A DNA stretch of 64,000 bases, from positions 52,020,615-52,084,614 of the forward strand of contig CM032666.1 in NCBI GenBank assembly GCA_019095985.1, read 5' to 3'. Made by a program: the position numbers and the translations under genes. Shown here piece after piece: positions 9,990 to 22,400 of this stretch. How positions within the stretch are numbered: position 1 is the first letter of the stretch; each line of letters starts with the position of its first letter. This DNA comes from Streblospio benedicti. Its lineage: Eukaryota; Annelida; Polychaeta; Spionida; Spionidae. The notes below the pieces were generated by a model that made no database searches, had not been told where the DNA came from, and saw nothing but the letters and a program-made list of their open reading frames with translations.

Positions 9990-10290
9990 TTGTATCCCAT
10001 TTTAACAAAGAATGTATTGCTTTGTAAAATGATATAAAGTGGCATGGATGAATTTCAAGCTTTGACACCATTATACATATTTATCCTGTTGTATCCCATT
10101 TTAACAAAGAATGTATTGCTTTGTAAAATGATATAAAGTGGGTTGGATGAATTTCAAGCTTTGACACCATATAATAATACACTTTCATCACAAATTAACA
10201 CATTGATATATCGGGTCTGTTCCTTATATATATTTATCCTGTTGTAACAAAGAATGTATTGCTTTGTAAATGATATAAAGTGGTATCTTT
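9990..10290 (+). repeat. R90 tandem repeat, three partial units
   Basis: Three copies, near 9991, 10081 and 10224, share CTGTTGTATCCCATTTTAAC, AAAGAATGTATTGCTTTG, ATGATATAAAGTGG and GATGAATTTCAAGC. The same unit recurs in both orientations at 11075-11375, 37143-37207, 38418-38530 and 38800-39270. Confidence 0.85.
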
Positions 10291-10329
10291 ATGTAGACTA
10301 TTACTAGTAGTAGGACTATTCATCTAGAT

Positions 10330-11078
10330 TATATTTAACTACACTACACTACTACTTACTATTTACAACACACTAACGTTGCGGCGACCATCAAATGCCT
10401 TCAACAGAGTAACTGTTTTGGTACGATGACGTCACAATGGCGCGAACTGGGTTTCCGCCAGGTGGAGTTCCTGGTGGAAAGCAGATGGAGAATTCCGTAT
10501 GTGAAAGGCACATCTGAAACTATGCAGAGGATCCTTAAGAAACATGGTGTCCCGTCTTTCCATAAGCCTTTCAACACGCTTAGGAGCCTGCTAGTTAGAC
10601 CCAAGGACAAAGACGACCCAAAGAAAAGTGTGGAGTGTTGTATGACATCTCATGCCCTTCATGCCATGAAACATACATTGGGGAAACTGGCAGGAATCTG
10701 CAAACGAGACTGAAGGAACACCTGGACCCATTCATAGTACCCAGTCTGCCATACAGATCCATACAGAGAATACTGGACATCTATTCAGTAGTGAGTCAGC
10801 CAGAGTCATAGGCAGAGAAGATCAGCCCTTCCGACGTAAGATCTTGGAAGCCAAGCTTCAAGATCTACACGCATATAACCTCAACCAAGGCAGGAGCATC
10901 CCCCGACCTCCTCCATCTGCTTTCCGCCAGGAAACTCCACCTGGCGGAAACCCAGTTCGCCATTGTGGCGTCATCGTACCAAAACAGTCACTCTGTTGAA
11001 GGCACACCGATGGTTACCCCATTAGTGTGTTGTAAATAGTAAGTAGTGTGTGTAGTGTAGTTAAATATAATCTAGATG
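10330..11078 (+). mobile_element. Penelope-like fragment flanked by its own inverted repeats
   Basis: The left arm (10330-10491) and right arm (10911-11078) are inverted copies of each other, sharing ACTGGGTTTCCGCCAGG, TTGGTACGATGACGTCA and TTACTATTTACAACACAC. The plus-strand middle encodes RIPYVKGTSETMQRILKKHG, FHKPFNTLRSLLVRPKDK and a degraded GIY-YIG segment. This is the same C-terminal region as at 3308-3817 but from a different subfamily. The reading is not continuous. The whole lies inside the R90 array. Confidence 0.7.
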
Positions 11079-11375
11079 ATATAAAGTGGGTTGGATGAAT
11101 TTCAAGCTTTGACACCAAATCATACAATTTCTAGATCTACACATATTAAGAAAAGACGTTTCAGGTAAAAATTAAATGTACATTCTACTGATTTAAATGG
11201 AATTTAGTTGTCAAAAGATCCAACCCACTTTACATCATTTCATATAGAATGCATTCTTTGTTAAAAGTGGGATACAACAGGATAAATATAGGACGACTGG
11301 AATTGATCCAACCCATTTTAACATACTTTTCATAGCAATTGATTGTTTGTTAAAGTGGGATACATAGTTATAAGA
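11075..11375. repeat. R90 repeat units, both orientations
   Basis: A plus-oriented partial unit at 11075-11120 is followed by two minus-oriented units at about 11218-11298 and 11309-11375, recognisable by GTGGGATACAACAGGATAAA and GATCCAACCCA. This forms an imperfect palindrome just before the Merlin transposase. Confidence 0.8.
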
Positions 11376-11456
11376 CACTGACATGGTCTATGTTACCCAT
11401 CCTATATTAATAATTATTAAATATTTATAAATCTGCTTCATAATTATTATGAATAC

Positions 11457-12333
11457 CTACTTAAAGTGGTGCTTCGCATGCGCCCAGCTCCCTTCTATAT
11501 GGTTTGTGTTTACTTGCACTTTTTCACCAGAAATCGTATTTATATATTCTTGTTTAAAAGACGTTTTGTGGTTCACAACAAAAGGGCTGTAGCGTTCTTG
11601 ATTTACCTGTAGCGTACGCACCCCAGCCATCTGAATAAACGTGTGATCCTGGTAGTACGTGTCTCTTTATGATTGGTATTAACGTTTCTCTATCCCTCTT
11701 TTCCACGGGATATAGTATCAGTCTGTTGGAACAACATTCCACCATTCCAAATATCCACACCTTACAGCCCCTACGGGGGTCGCCCCGGTTTGCTTGACTT
11801 TCTGCCGAAGAGACTTTCGTCAATTTCAACTACGTCTGATAGCTTGAGTTGTGGGTCAAATACGTAATCTTTTGCCCATATCTTGCACATATCGTGTATC
11901 GTACTGGCCCATTTTACTGCTGTTGTTTTATAATGGAAACCGCTCATTTGAGCGGCTTGGCTGAATGAGAGTTTCATAATATACCCATAAAAAATACCAA
12001 AACATCCTGAATTGGATGTTGCGTTTTCGAGAAAATACTATTGGTAAGAATGCTAGTCTCGTGTTGCTTCTTCGGATTCCAACATCGCCACATGCGGCAG
12101 TATTTTTCCTTACTGTTACTTATTAATCTCATTTTGTGTCTGCACTTCCTACCATCCATATTTTGGGCGATAAGCAAGTTTGTTTGAAGCCATCCAATTA
12201 TGACTGCATCGCTCTGTCCCAACAAGTAGTAAAAGTCGTGCGGGTTTGTGAAACTTTGAAATGTTATTTTGTCCACATCCCGTTCTCTGTTAAGAAACGG
12301 AGAATAAGTTGGCAGAGTTCTTTTTCGCGACAT
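11457..12333 (-). pseudogene. Merlin-family transposase
   Basis: The ATG at 12333 begins MSRKRTLPTYSPF. The zinc-ribbon-like region has GRKCRHKMRLI and MWRCW. A helix-turn-helix part has FSQAAQMSGFHYKTTAVKW. The IS1595/Merlin DDE core has VEIDESLFGRKSSKPGRPP (first D), YSDGWGAY (second D) and NHIEGSWAHAK (E), ending with a stop at 11457-11459. The reading changes frame near 11975 and again near 11610, after GAYAT, so this copy is dead. The protein is about 290 residues, normal for the family. Merlin elements cut and paste via 8-9 base duplications, but I could not define the terminal repeats here. An exon-like ORF on the far side of the hAT insertion (35765-36152) seems to belong to the same gene or element. 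Confidence 0.85.
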
Positions 12334-12457
12334 GTTCACTGATGTTCGAGCAGTTTTAAATCATCATTCATGCCATTTATATACATGGTCACATTGTAAC
12401 ACCTGTCCGTAATAATGCGAAGGGGTAGCTTCATAAAATGAAATATACGTACCTTTC

Positions 12458-12472
12458 CAGGGTCAGGATTAG
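12458..12472 (+). repeat. hAT terminal inverted repeat, left
   Basis: CAGGGTCAGGATTAG, preceded by CCTTTC. The next 100 bases hold several TACTCGTCCTCC-type subterminal repeats. Confidence 0.8.
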
Positions 12473-12814
12473 GTGGGAAATTGCTACTCGTCAGGAGGAC
12501 GAGTAGCACTAAAAAATCTACCCGGTACTCGTCCTCCCAAAAATCTACTCGTCCTCCTAAAAATCCACTCGACACCCAAATAAACTATGTTCATTGGAAT
12601 TGAATAGTTTTATACAAAAACAACACTTTCAGTTCATATTAACTTTATTCTCTACAAATTAATAATAATCAATACAGGTCAATTTCCATTACCGTCTTGT
12701 AATCATCACCTAATATAATTACACTCAATTATATCATCAAGAGAAATGCAGCTTCAAGGAAACGATGATCACAACCCCAATGCACATCTAAATGAGGTGT
12801 TGGCAATCACCAGA

Positions 12815-13444
12815 TCAGTCAGTCAAGAAGGTGGCAGTGGCTTCTTCAATGTCTATTTCACAGTCACTGAAGTCATCATCACTTTCATCAACGCCACTAT
12901 CAAAATCTCCCTCATCAGGTAGGGATGCAGCAAATTGAATGGGTGATGATGACTGCAGTGGCATGGGAGACACTGTGCCCTCTTGAATATTTTCTTCTAC
13001 CACCACTGCCACCTTCTTGACCGGCTCATCAGGTCGTCTTTTACAATTCCCCCACCACAACTCCATAGCTTTTTCTGGATTATAAAATCCCACATCAGGT
13101 GTTAACATCTTGATGGCCAACAACTCATTTAGATGTTCATTTGTCAATAGTGACCTCAATTCAGTTTTGAGAACTGTCATGGCAGAAAACCCCCGCTCAA
13201 CCTCTGCAGTAGAGCAGAGGATTGTGGCCAGGAGTCTTAACACAGCCAAAACACTCTTATATTTTGCAAAAACTGTATGCACATGTAACCGTTCGAGTGT
13301 AAGAGTTGCAATTTCTTCTGGTTTCTCATAAATGGCATTTTTTAACAATGTCCACTCTGTCTCTGCTTCATGGGCATCTATTCCATTGCTTACAAGTTGG
13401 ACATTGAAATGGTCAATGACTGCTTGAAATTCTTCATCTCCAAA
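12815..13444 (-). pseudogene. hAT transposase C-terminal exon (dimerisation domain)
   Basis: A TTTTTTTCAG acceptor precedes an exon beginning FGDEEFQAVIDHFNVQ. It carries the hAT C-terminal dimerisation block: VLRLLATILCSTAEVERGFS, then MTVLKTELRSLLTNEHLNEL and LAIKML. It ends in an acidic tail (DSGVDESDDDFSDCEIDIEE) and a stop at 12815. The glutamate in AEVERGFS is the expected third catalytic residue. The domain order and sequence are of the ZNF862/KIAA1586-like hAT group. This exon itself is uninterrupted. Confidence 0.85.
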
Positions 13445-13667
13445 ATCTGAAAAAAACAAACAACTAAAGCTGATTAGATTATTCTTTGATAAAGATATGT
13501 AGAGATTGCAAATATCAACTGAAAATGAATGACAATGCATTTGATGAGGTTGTGCAGTGTTTTACTACCTGAAATAGAAATGTTAATAGAACTCCAACTA
13601 ACAAAACTACAAAACTCAACACAAAAACACCAATCAATTAACAAGTATCTTTCCCAACCTTCAATCT

Positions 13668-13876
13668 TACGGTATCTCTTGTTGGTCATGAGCTGAAATC
13701 CAGCAAGCATGTGGCCTTGATGATTATGTTATCTCTGTCACTTCCAAATCTGGATTCTAAAGCCACAATCAGATTGGACAACAACTCTCATTTAAGAGCA
13801 ATGAATTCCAAATCATTGCCCTTTAACCCAAGATCATCGACTTGCAACTTGGCCTTGCGCAAATGTGGACCATCAC
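13668..13876 (-). pseudogene. hAT transposase middle exon
   Basis: The frame shows GPHLRKAKLQVDDLGLKGND, an internal stop after EFIALK, then LLSNLIVALESRFGSD and MLAGFQLMTNKRYR, ending at a GTAAGA donor near 13668. It lies between the 14039-14300 and 12815-13444 exons in the expected order. The internal stop and a frame change near 13710 mark decay. The acceptor is probably ATTCCAG just above 13876. Confidence 0.65.
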
Positions 13877-14038
13877 TGGAATGTTCAATTGTTACAAAAA
13901 TATGTAAAGTCGCTAGAGCACAATAACAGTGAATTGCGACTATAAACAACCACATTTACATTTTACTTTTTTACATTGTTACAGACCGGTAATGCACCTT
14001 GACCCAAGTTACTGAATGATAATATGATAAACAATAAA

Positions 14039-14300
14039 TTAAATCAGCAAATGTTCAAACCTTGTTTGGTACTTCTTGAAAATAATCAATAAGTTTGAGA
14101 AAAGGCGCATAAGTTCAACAGGTCCAGATGTAGCTTGCTGCAGAGTAAGTGACATTTCTTTCAGGTGTGCAGTGACATCATCAAAGAGAAAGTGAAGAGC
14201 AAGGTAGTTAGACTTTTTCTCCATCAGAGTTAAGTAGCATTTCCCCTTGGAGAATGTTGATGAAGTTGTAAACCTTTGAGCATTTTCAGTTTGTGTAACC
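14039..14300 (-). pseudogene. hAT transposase exon
   Basis: A TTTCGCTTTAG acceptor (just above 14300) opens VTQTENAQRFTTSSTFSKGK, followed by NYLALHFLFDDVTAHLKEMS and SGPVELMRLF. The preceding exon, NFLAGFNAIRNYLQQ, ends 13.9 kb away at 28205 because that intron has absorbed a LINE, an hAT-like MITE and a complete Gypsy element. Confidence 0.72.
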
Positions 14301-14457
14301 TAAAGCGAAAAATATACAGTTAGACTTTTTAACAGAAACCCACTTTAACATTATTCCAATTGCATTATTAAAACTGATTTATTATTTTGGTCTAATCATT
14401 GATTTGACACATATTTTTACTATAAGTAAAAGATAGCCACATAAAAACAACCAGAAG

Positions 14458-15912
14458 GGCGTCAACCTAAGCAAAGCTGCGGGACCCGACCAGATTCCAT
14501 GCCGCATACTCCATGAGCTTCATGTCGAGTTGGCGCCAGTCTTCACAGCTTTGTTTAGGACTTCCTACACTTCTGGAAAACTCCCTTCAGTGTGGAAAAC
14601 CGCATGGATCACTCTGGTATTCAAGAAGGGAGCGAAGTGCGAGGCGGCGAACTATCGACCTGTCAGTCTGACATGTGTTGCCTGTAAACTATTGGAACAC
14701 ATACTGTGCAGCCACATACGGAACCACTTGGATAAATACAACGTGCTGTCACCATACCAGCATGGGTTCCGTAAAAAGCTGAGCTGCGAGTCCCAGCTAC
14801 TAGCAACCACCCATGATCTGATGTCCAGGCTTGATCAAAAAGGAAGAAATAGACATTGGCGTACTGGATTTCTCCAAAGCGTTCGATGTGGTGCCACACC
14901 AAAGACTGATGAGGAAGATCCGCCTCTACGGTATTAGTGGGCGAACCAGTGACTGGATAGCAGAATTTCTCAACGGCCGCACCCAAAGTGTATTGGTGGA
15001 TGGTGTACGCTCCCACCCAGGCAGTCGTACTGATGGTGATCCTGTACTGTCAGGTGTACCTCAGGGAACAGTTATGGGTCCACTGTTGTTCCTATTGTAC
15101 ATCAATGACCTGCCATCAGTGCTCAGCCCATCAACTGCCTGCCGCCTATTCGCCGACGACTGCCTAATCTACAGATCCATAATCTCCGACGAGGACCAGG
15201 TCACCTTGCAAAGGGATCTGGAGGCACTCCATGACTGGGGACAGACATGGGGCCTCCGATTCAATGTGAAGAAATGTAACATCCTACACCTTGCAAGGCA
15301 GACCACTAGACCAGTGAGGTTCTATACCCTCGGTGGAGCAGTCGTCAGCGCAGTGTCCAACGCCAAGTACCTGGGAGTGACTCTATCCGACAGTCATGGC
15401 ACGAGAGCCTCCCAGTGGAAAATGCACATCACTGACACTGCAGACAAAGCAAGCAAGAGGTTGGGCTTTTTGCGGAGGAACCTCAAAGGAGCCCCGTATA
15501 AACTCCGCGAAATAGCCTACCAAACACTGGTTCGATCGTCGCTGGACTACTGTGGTGCGATCTGGGATCCCACGTCGAAAGAGGACATCAATGCACTTGA
15601 ACGTGTGCAGCGCAGAGCAGCCCGCTGGGCCAGAGGTATCCGAGGCACTACATCGGTTACGGCCCTCTTAAAAGAGCTCGGCTGGGCTACACTCGAGACC
15701 CGTCGTAGGAACCAGAGACTGGGCATAGTGTTCAAGATCCTACATGGTGATCTGGCCATCCCCTGGGAGAGCGTGGGCATCCATAGACACACAGGTAGAA
15801 CCACGCGAGGAGCACACCATTGGAAATTGAACCGAGCAGCTACCAGTGACAAACACTCTCCCCTGTGGCACGCCACAATACCACGAACTGTACCACAGTG
15901 GAACCGGTCTTA
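14458..15912 (+). mobile_element. LINE fragment, CR1/jockey-like reverse transcriptase
   Basis: The frame enters with NLSKAAGPDQIPCRIL and passes VFKKGAKCEAANYRPVSL (RT motif 2), FSKAFDVVPHQRL (motif A), SGVPQGTVMGPLLFLLYIND (motif B) and LFADDCLIYR (catalytic motif C). It continues through the thumb, HITDTADKASKRLGFLRRNL, to a stop at 15910-15912. One frame change lies near 14840-14900. The endonuclease and ORF1 are missing, as expected for 5' truncation. It is inserted in plus orientation in the enlarged hAT intron. Assignment to the CR1/jockey group is from motif style only. Confidence 0.85.
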
Positions 15913-18151
15913 ACAGCACAACGGTGGACGCCGACTCTTCACACCTACTGCATTCCATAGCTTGCGTGTATAGTTGGTATTACCGGTAATATTAGTATTA
16001 CTAATAATGTTTACCATGAGGAATGACAAATTTAATTTTTATTTTCAAATTGTATACATCGTCCTGAGTACTATACCTAGTCTGGATATACTATAATCTT
16101 GGTCTACTTAATACAACGCACTTGTTACGTCGAAAATCATAATGCACTCTACACCCTGTGCAATGTGTTACCTGGCAAATTAAATACGCCAAATCATACA
16201 GACATTGTTGGTGGCCATTGACTGATAAAGAAATAAAAATGTAGAACTATTACACTAGCTATTTAGATACTATATGAGGGCACATATATTAATCTTCTAT
16301 TGAACATAAAGTCGAATAAAAATAGACCTTTACAAAATACAATGCAACTTCACTTAAGCTTTTACAAATTAAGTATTGTTGGGGAACGATCATAAAAAAT
16401 GATACCGGGGGTGTCATCCAAAAAGGTGTGTGTGTGTGTGGGGGGGGGGGGTCATCCAACTTTTCTGATTCCCTTTGGGGGGTCGCTGAAATTTTTTATC
16501 ATGCTACGGTATGTTTTTTTCAAATATTTTCTTTTAGGAATGCAATGACTATATAGAGGACTTTTTCTTTAGCTGAGCATGGGGGGTCAGTTAACTTTAA
16601 AATGTTGATGGGGGGTCGGTTAACTTTTTCTTCACGCCCCTAAAAATGGACGACCCCCCGGCATCGTTATTTATGATTTTTCCCTTAGTGTCACTAATTG
16701 TTATTAATGCAAAAAAATCAATGAAAAATGATCCATTATTGTTCCACTAGTAACTTCTGGGGTGGGGTCACGGTTCAACACCATGGTCAGGGGCTTGATT
16801 CAAAACTGTAAATGCTATTTCATACAGAATCAAATTCATATATATCAGTTTTAGTGGTCTCTTCATACACTCAAAAGGATTTTTAAGATTTTGTTTGCAT
16901 TTGGATTCTATGACATACCAGTAATTTTTTTTAGGGGGCCAGAAACTGGTTACATTACCGTACAAGTTTGGTGAAAACTCCATGAAAAAAGAATATTTCA
17001 TACATACATTCATACATATAATGGACAAAGAGATGGGATTGAAAGAAAATCACAATGGTTTACGGTTACCTCATCTCAATAAATAAAATACAATACAGTT
17101 CATTTGCAATTGTCTTTTTTAATTTTTAATTAATGAATAGTAAAAAGCAGATTATTGCTAAATGTGTATGATGATGGACAATGTAGTATGATTCTAGTAA
17201 ATTTTGGTTGTGCCTGCTTATTGGTACAAAAGAATCCTATGCGTGATTGCCGGGGTACTGTTTCTTATTTTTTTCTTCAAAAAGTGATATTCAACCCTTA
17301 GAGGTTCCTTTTTACAAAATGACATTGTAGATTTAAACATAATTGAACAAGTTGCACACAGTGTTGTTATTTAACGTATTATACTATCGGGTAAAAGATT
17401 TTTGTACAGGTGCAAACATTATATGGGGCAGAACAGTCTTGAGAGGCGGGATTGGGGGGGTGGGTGAAACAGAGGGGAAGGGAACTAGAGTGGAGAACAC
17501 AAGCTGGAAAGGAAGCTCTTCACGGCTTCTAGTAAAAGCGGATGGCCGAGAGACCTAAATATGTGGCTTTTTGCAAGGATATGTGACATCATACAGTCTA
17601 AATAAGCGAGCCTCCAATTGCAGTTCATTTGTATATAGGTTGTGACGTGGTTAAAATCCTTTTGAGTCTGCCATCCATTTAGAAAATTTCAGTTAAGTGG
17701 ATCAACACTGTGTGGGACCAGTGAGAGAATTGATTTGTTACTTTAAATCGTACTTCTAAACTACATTGTAGTAGTTTTCATTACCCCAATTTGGCCCGGC
17801 CCAATTCCATCACTATTCCACACTTACCTTGTTTTACACATATTATTTGTACAACATTATTTAGCCATTTTGCATATTGAGTGACCCGGATGGAGATGTT
17901 TATCTGTTGCAGGTGCTGCAGACGCTTCAGTGTTCTACCCTGGGTTAGGATAATTCTACAGGACCACTGCGCATAAGATTGTCATGTGCAGTGGTTAAAT
18001 TAAGTGGATTAGGTTTACATCTAGGGTTGCTTTCTGAGTGTGCGAGTGTGATGTCAGATGATGTAGATAGATTAATCACTGCCTCTTTGATGCTATGTGG
18101 GCTTAATAAAAAAGCTTCACCTTTGACAATGCATATGCTGCAAGAGAGTTT
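15913..18151. other. Spacer with G-rich low-complexity DNA, no gene
   Basis: 16394-16680 contains GT and G runs and two copies of a GGGGGGTCAGTTAACTTT-like phrase, and CACGCCCC/GACCCCCC on the other side forms an imperfect inverted repeat. The short frames at 16768-17028 and 17343-17558 are unremarkable. This is part of the inflated hAT intron. Confidence 0.5.
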
Positions 18152-18594
18152 CAGGGGTCGATTTAGCTGCTGGCCCACCGGCCCTTGGCCAGTTAAAATG
18201 GTCTCGAGCCAGTTGACTCTGTTGAAAAAACATGAATATTGGTGTCCAAAAAGTCATAGGACTGTCAAAGACTGACGGTTTTTGACTATGAAATCAGCAT
18301 CACAGCCATTTCTATTATAAGTTTGGAAAAACAAGCTTATTCTTCACTAATAAGTTTGTTTAGTTTAGAGTGAATTCAAACAATGTACATAGGAATGTAA
18401 TTGTATTTTTATAGTCAGATTTGCGGTTTGTCAAATTGTTGAATAAAATAAAAAAAAATGAGTTTCAAATTGAATTACTTTTTAATATTAAACGTTTTTA
18501 AATTCGGGACAATGAATGTTGGGCCGGGCCAGCTGCATTCAGTGGCAGCTGGCCCGACTGTCTAGCTCAAAATTCGTACTTAAGTCGACCACTG
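18152..18594. mobile_element. hAT-like MITE
   Basis: The left end CAGGGGTCGATTTAG and the right end, read inward CAGTGGTCGACTTAAG, are inverted repeats of hAT style. A second inverted pair, CTGCTGGCCC/GGGCCAGCTG, lies just inside. Clear 8-base target duplications were not found; AGTTT occurs at both edges but offset. There is no coding sequence. Confidence 0.55.
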
Positions 18595-19162
18595 TAGTTT
18601 GTCAAAAAATGCCAAGGATTAACTTATTATTTATGCACATCATATTAACAAAATTACATAATGATGCTTGCACAGTTAAAATTTATGAATAATTGTAAAA
18701 TATTAAACACAATTCAGTCACACATTTGTGTGTATTCACATGTTCATTTGACCTTCATCATGCTGTCTGCCAAGGTGACCATTTATTCAATATGTGTGTT
18801 CTAAGGTGGTTTGTTGTTAACTTATAAGGAATAGCATATGAATGTTGTACATGAGTAGAAAGGTATTTTTCACCAGAAAACATTGATATAAATTAACAAG
18901 CAAAATTGTGTAATATAATATACACTTTTAACAAAATTGAATAGCAACCTCTATTTCCAAATAATCTGTAAAATAGCGATTTTCGAATAGCAATACCATC
19001 ATTATTATGTGGTTTCATCTAATGCCTTTTTACATGGCTATCAATCATGTATATGACAATATCTGTACAAAAACTCGTGATTAAACTCACAATATCCACA
19101 AAAGCACAACGTCCCCAACATTAGATCTGTTAGATTTGTTTCATAACATTTTCAATTCTTGG
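18595..19162. other. Spacer, no gene recognised
   Basis: AT-rich DNA up to the Gypsy 5' LTR, presumably part of the inflated hAT intron. Nothing supported. Confidence 0.4.
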
Positions 19163-19347
19163 TGTGGCATATGGCCATATACCATAATGTAAACAGCTTA
19201 GCTAGTGGCTTGAGGCAGTTATGATCTAAGAGCCTCATTCTGGTAAACGCCACTTCCTGTATGACCTCCATGTTTGATATGTCTAATAAATCTGAATTTC
19301 ATACAAATCCATAGTTATCCATCTCTAGAGCATACATCCATACACCA
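19163..19347 (+). repeat. Gypsy C 5' LTR
   Basis: Matches 28001-28184 in direct orientation and contains a CTAATAAATCT polyadenylation-type signal. Confidence 0.88.
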
Positions 19348-19349
19348 CA

Positions 19350-19361
19350 TGGTGTCAGAAG
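19350..19361 (+). other. Gypsy C primer binding site
   Basis: TGGTGTCAGAAG starts three bases after the LTR and is complementary to the 3' end of a leucine tRNA (CUUCUGACACCA), a common primer for Gypsy elements. Confidence 0.7.
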
Positions 19362-19480
19362 AATAGGATATTGTGTAAAGGACCCATAGGACCAATTTTA
19401 ATGATTCTGTGTGTGTGGATTCATGGGATATTTTGAACATTTATGACATTCAGTTTACATGTAAAATTCATTGTTTGAAA

Positions 19481-22400
19481 ATGTCTCCGCTTACTCTAAC
19501 TCCACCAAAGGAAATTGACTTTGTGAATGAGCCAAAGAAAAGCTTTGAAGCATTTGAAAAAGCTTACAAATTCTATCTTACTGCATTAGGATTAGATAGT
19601 GTTTCGAATAAGAGAAAGACTGCAATATTGTTATCACTTGCTGGGGATGAGGCAATCAAAGTATATGACACCTTTGAGTGGGCTGCTTCAGTAGGTAACT
19701 CAGGTGATGAAGGATATGTTGCAGCAGAAAGTAAGGAAGATCCTGATCTAATTCTTCGGAAGTTAAAAGCGTTCTGTACACCAAGGACAAATCTTACCTA
19801 TGAAAGGTATATGTTCAACAAGTACATGCAGACTGATGAATCGTTTGAACAATTTTATGCTAAAACTATTTCTCTCATCAACACATGCAACTATGGTGAA
19901 CTGCGAGATGAACTGTTACGAGATAAAATTGTGGTAGGAATAAACAATGACAGGCTTCGAGCAAGGCTGTTGAGAAATAGTGATCTAACCCTACAAGGTG
20001 CATTAAATGAGTGTAGGGCAGAAGAAGCATCAGGCTCATGGATTAAAGCTTTAGGGGCAACAAGTAAGGAGGTCAACGCGATTGGACGAGGGCATGGAAG
20101 ATCGCGTGGTGGTAGCAGCTATAGGGGCCGCAGCTATAGGGGGCGCAGCACTGCACCTGGAAGGGGGCAAGGTCGAGTCGGTGGGAATGGCGCTACAGGA
20201 TATCAGCCGACAGGAAGTCAGGGAAAATGTGGAAAATGTGGGAAAGAGCCACATGATGCACAAGTGTGTCCAGCTAGGAATGCGGAATGCCACAAATGTG
20301 GAAATATCGGACACTGGAAACAAGCATGTAGGGCAAAATCAGGCAATGTGCATGAAATAGATGGAAGGAGTGAAGGAAATGATCAGGGATTAGAGGCAGG
20401 CTACTTTGATGAATATGGATATGATTATGGAGAGGATTTGGGTGCATATCATGTTGAAATGGATTGTGATATTGGTACTGTAAGTCAAGATAAAGAGAAG
20501 TGGATAGTTGGTGTGACATTTGCAGGTGCAAATCTCAGGCTTAGGGTGGATACAGGAGCAGATGTCACGGTGATACCCAAAAAGGAATATGACAGGCAAT
20601 ACCGTCACATCAATTTGCAACAGGCTCAGAAGGTTTTACGGGGTCCGGATAAGAAACCATTGCCACTGGTTGGTTACTTTACGACTGAAATAAAATGGGG
20701 TGATAACAAGGTGCAAGAAGATGTGTATGTACTTCCACAATGCACACCGCTGCTGGGGAGAGCAGTTAGTGAGAAGCTTGGCATTGTAAAACTGATGGTG
20801 GGGCGCATTATGAGCAATCTAATGGATTCAGAAGAATTTGGGGTTCTTTTTAAAGGATTGGGAAGGCTAAAAGGAGAGTACACCATTAAACTAGAGGCCA
20901 ATGCAGTGCCTTATAGTGTTGTAACACCAAGAAGGATACCTATTCCCCTTTTGCCAAAGGTCAAAGATGAACTAAAGAGACTTGTCGAGTTGGATGTTAT
21001 TGAAGAGACCAAGGGACCCACTGATTGGTGTTCGCCAGTGGTAATTGTGCCAAAAGATAATGGCCAAGTAAGAATTTGTGTAGATTTAACTAGGCTGAAC
21101 CAGTCAGTGAAAAGAGAAAGGGTGATGCTTCCAACAGTAGACCACACTATTGGTCAGATGGCAGGTGCAAAGGTATTCTCCAAATTAGATGCCAACTCTG
21201 GATTCCATCAAATTTGCTTAGATGAAGCGTCAAAAAGATTATGTACATTCATAACTCCATTTGGCAGATATTCATATAAAAGAGTTCCATTTGGTATTAA
21301 ATCTGGACCAGAAAAGTTCCAGATGGAAGTGTATGGTGCACTGGAGGGCCAAGAAGGGGTAGTTTGTTTGATGGACGATATAGTGGTATATGGCAGATCA
21401 CAAGAAGAACATGATGAGAGACTATATGGTACACTTGACAAGTTGAAGAAGGCAGGAATAACTTTGAACAGGGACAAATGTGAGTTTAATAAATCGGAAG
21501 TCCATTTCCTAGGCCAGATTGTAGGATCAGAGGGAGTTAAAAGCTCCCCAAAGAAAGTGGAGGCAGTATTACAGATGGAAAAACCTAAAGATGCAGGGGG
21601 TGTTAGGCGATTTTTAGGAATGGTGAACCAATTAATGAAATTCATCCCAAATCTGGCATCAATGACAGAGCCACTTAGAGCACTTTTGAGTAAAAACAAT
21701 GATTGGTATTGGGGCGAAGCTCAAAACAAGGCATTCAGTGACATCAAGTACAGTCTCACTAAAGCACCAGTGCTGAAATTATTTGATCCTGCATTAGAAA
21801 CGAAAGTGTCAGCCGATTCATCATCATATGGGTTAGGGGGAGTAGTGGCTCAAAAGCACAATGGAGAATGGGCACCAGTTGCATACGCCTCAAGAAGCTT
21901 AACTCCAACTGAGAGGAGGTATGCGCAGGTAGAAAAGGAAGCGCTTGCAAGTACTTGGGCATGTGAAAGGTTTTCGGACTATATTTTGGGGAAGGATATT
22001 ATATTGGAAACGGATCATAAACCTCTTGTTGCACTGCTTGACAGAAAAGACATTGATCAACTGCCAGCAAGAATCCAGCGCATGCGCATGAGATTGATGC
22101 GTTTTGTGTACAAAGTCATTCATGTTCCTGGCAAACAACTGACAATTGCAGACACTTTGAGTAGGGCCCCATTGAAGGATAGTGAAAATGAGTTTGAGAA
22201 AGTCCTGGATAAATATGTCAACAGTGTCATTTCAAACATCCCAATCACAAATTCAAAAATGGATTACATCATGATGCATCAGCAGGAAGATGAAGTGTGC
22301 AAAAGGATAATAAAGTATGTGCAGGAAGAGTGGCCTGAGAAACATCAGGTGAAAGGGATAATTAGTCAGTACTATCCTTACAAGGCTGAATTGAATGTTG

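Noticed and set aside
17979-18275. 98-codon plus-strand frame
   Set aside because: It crosses into the hAT-like MITE boundary at 18152, so it cannot be one conserved gene.
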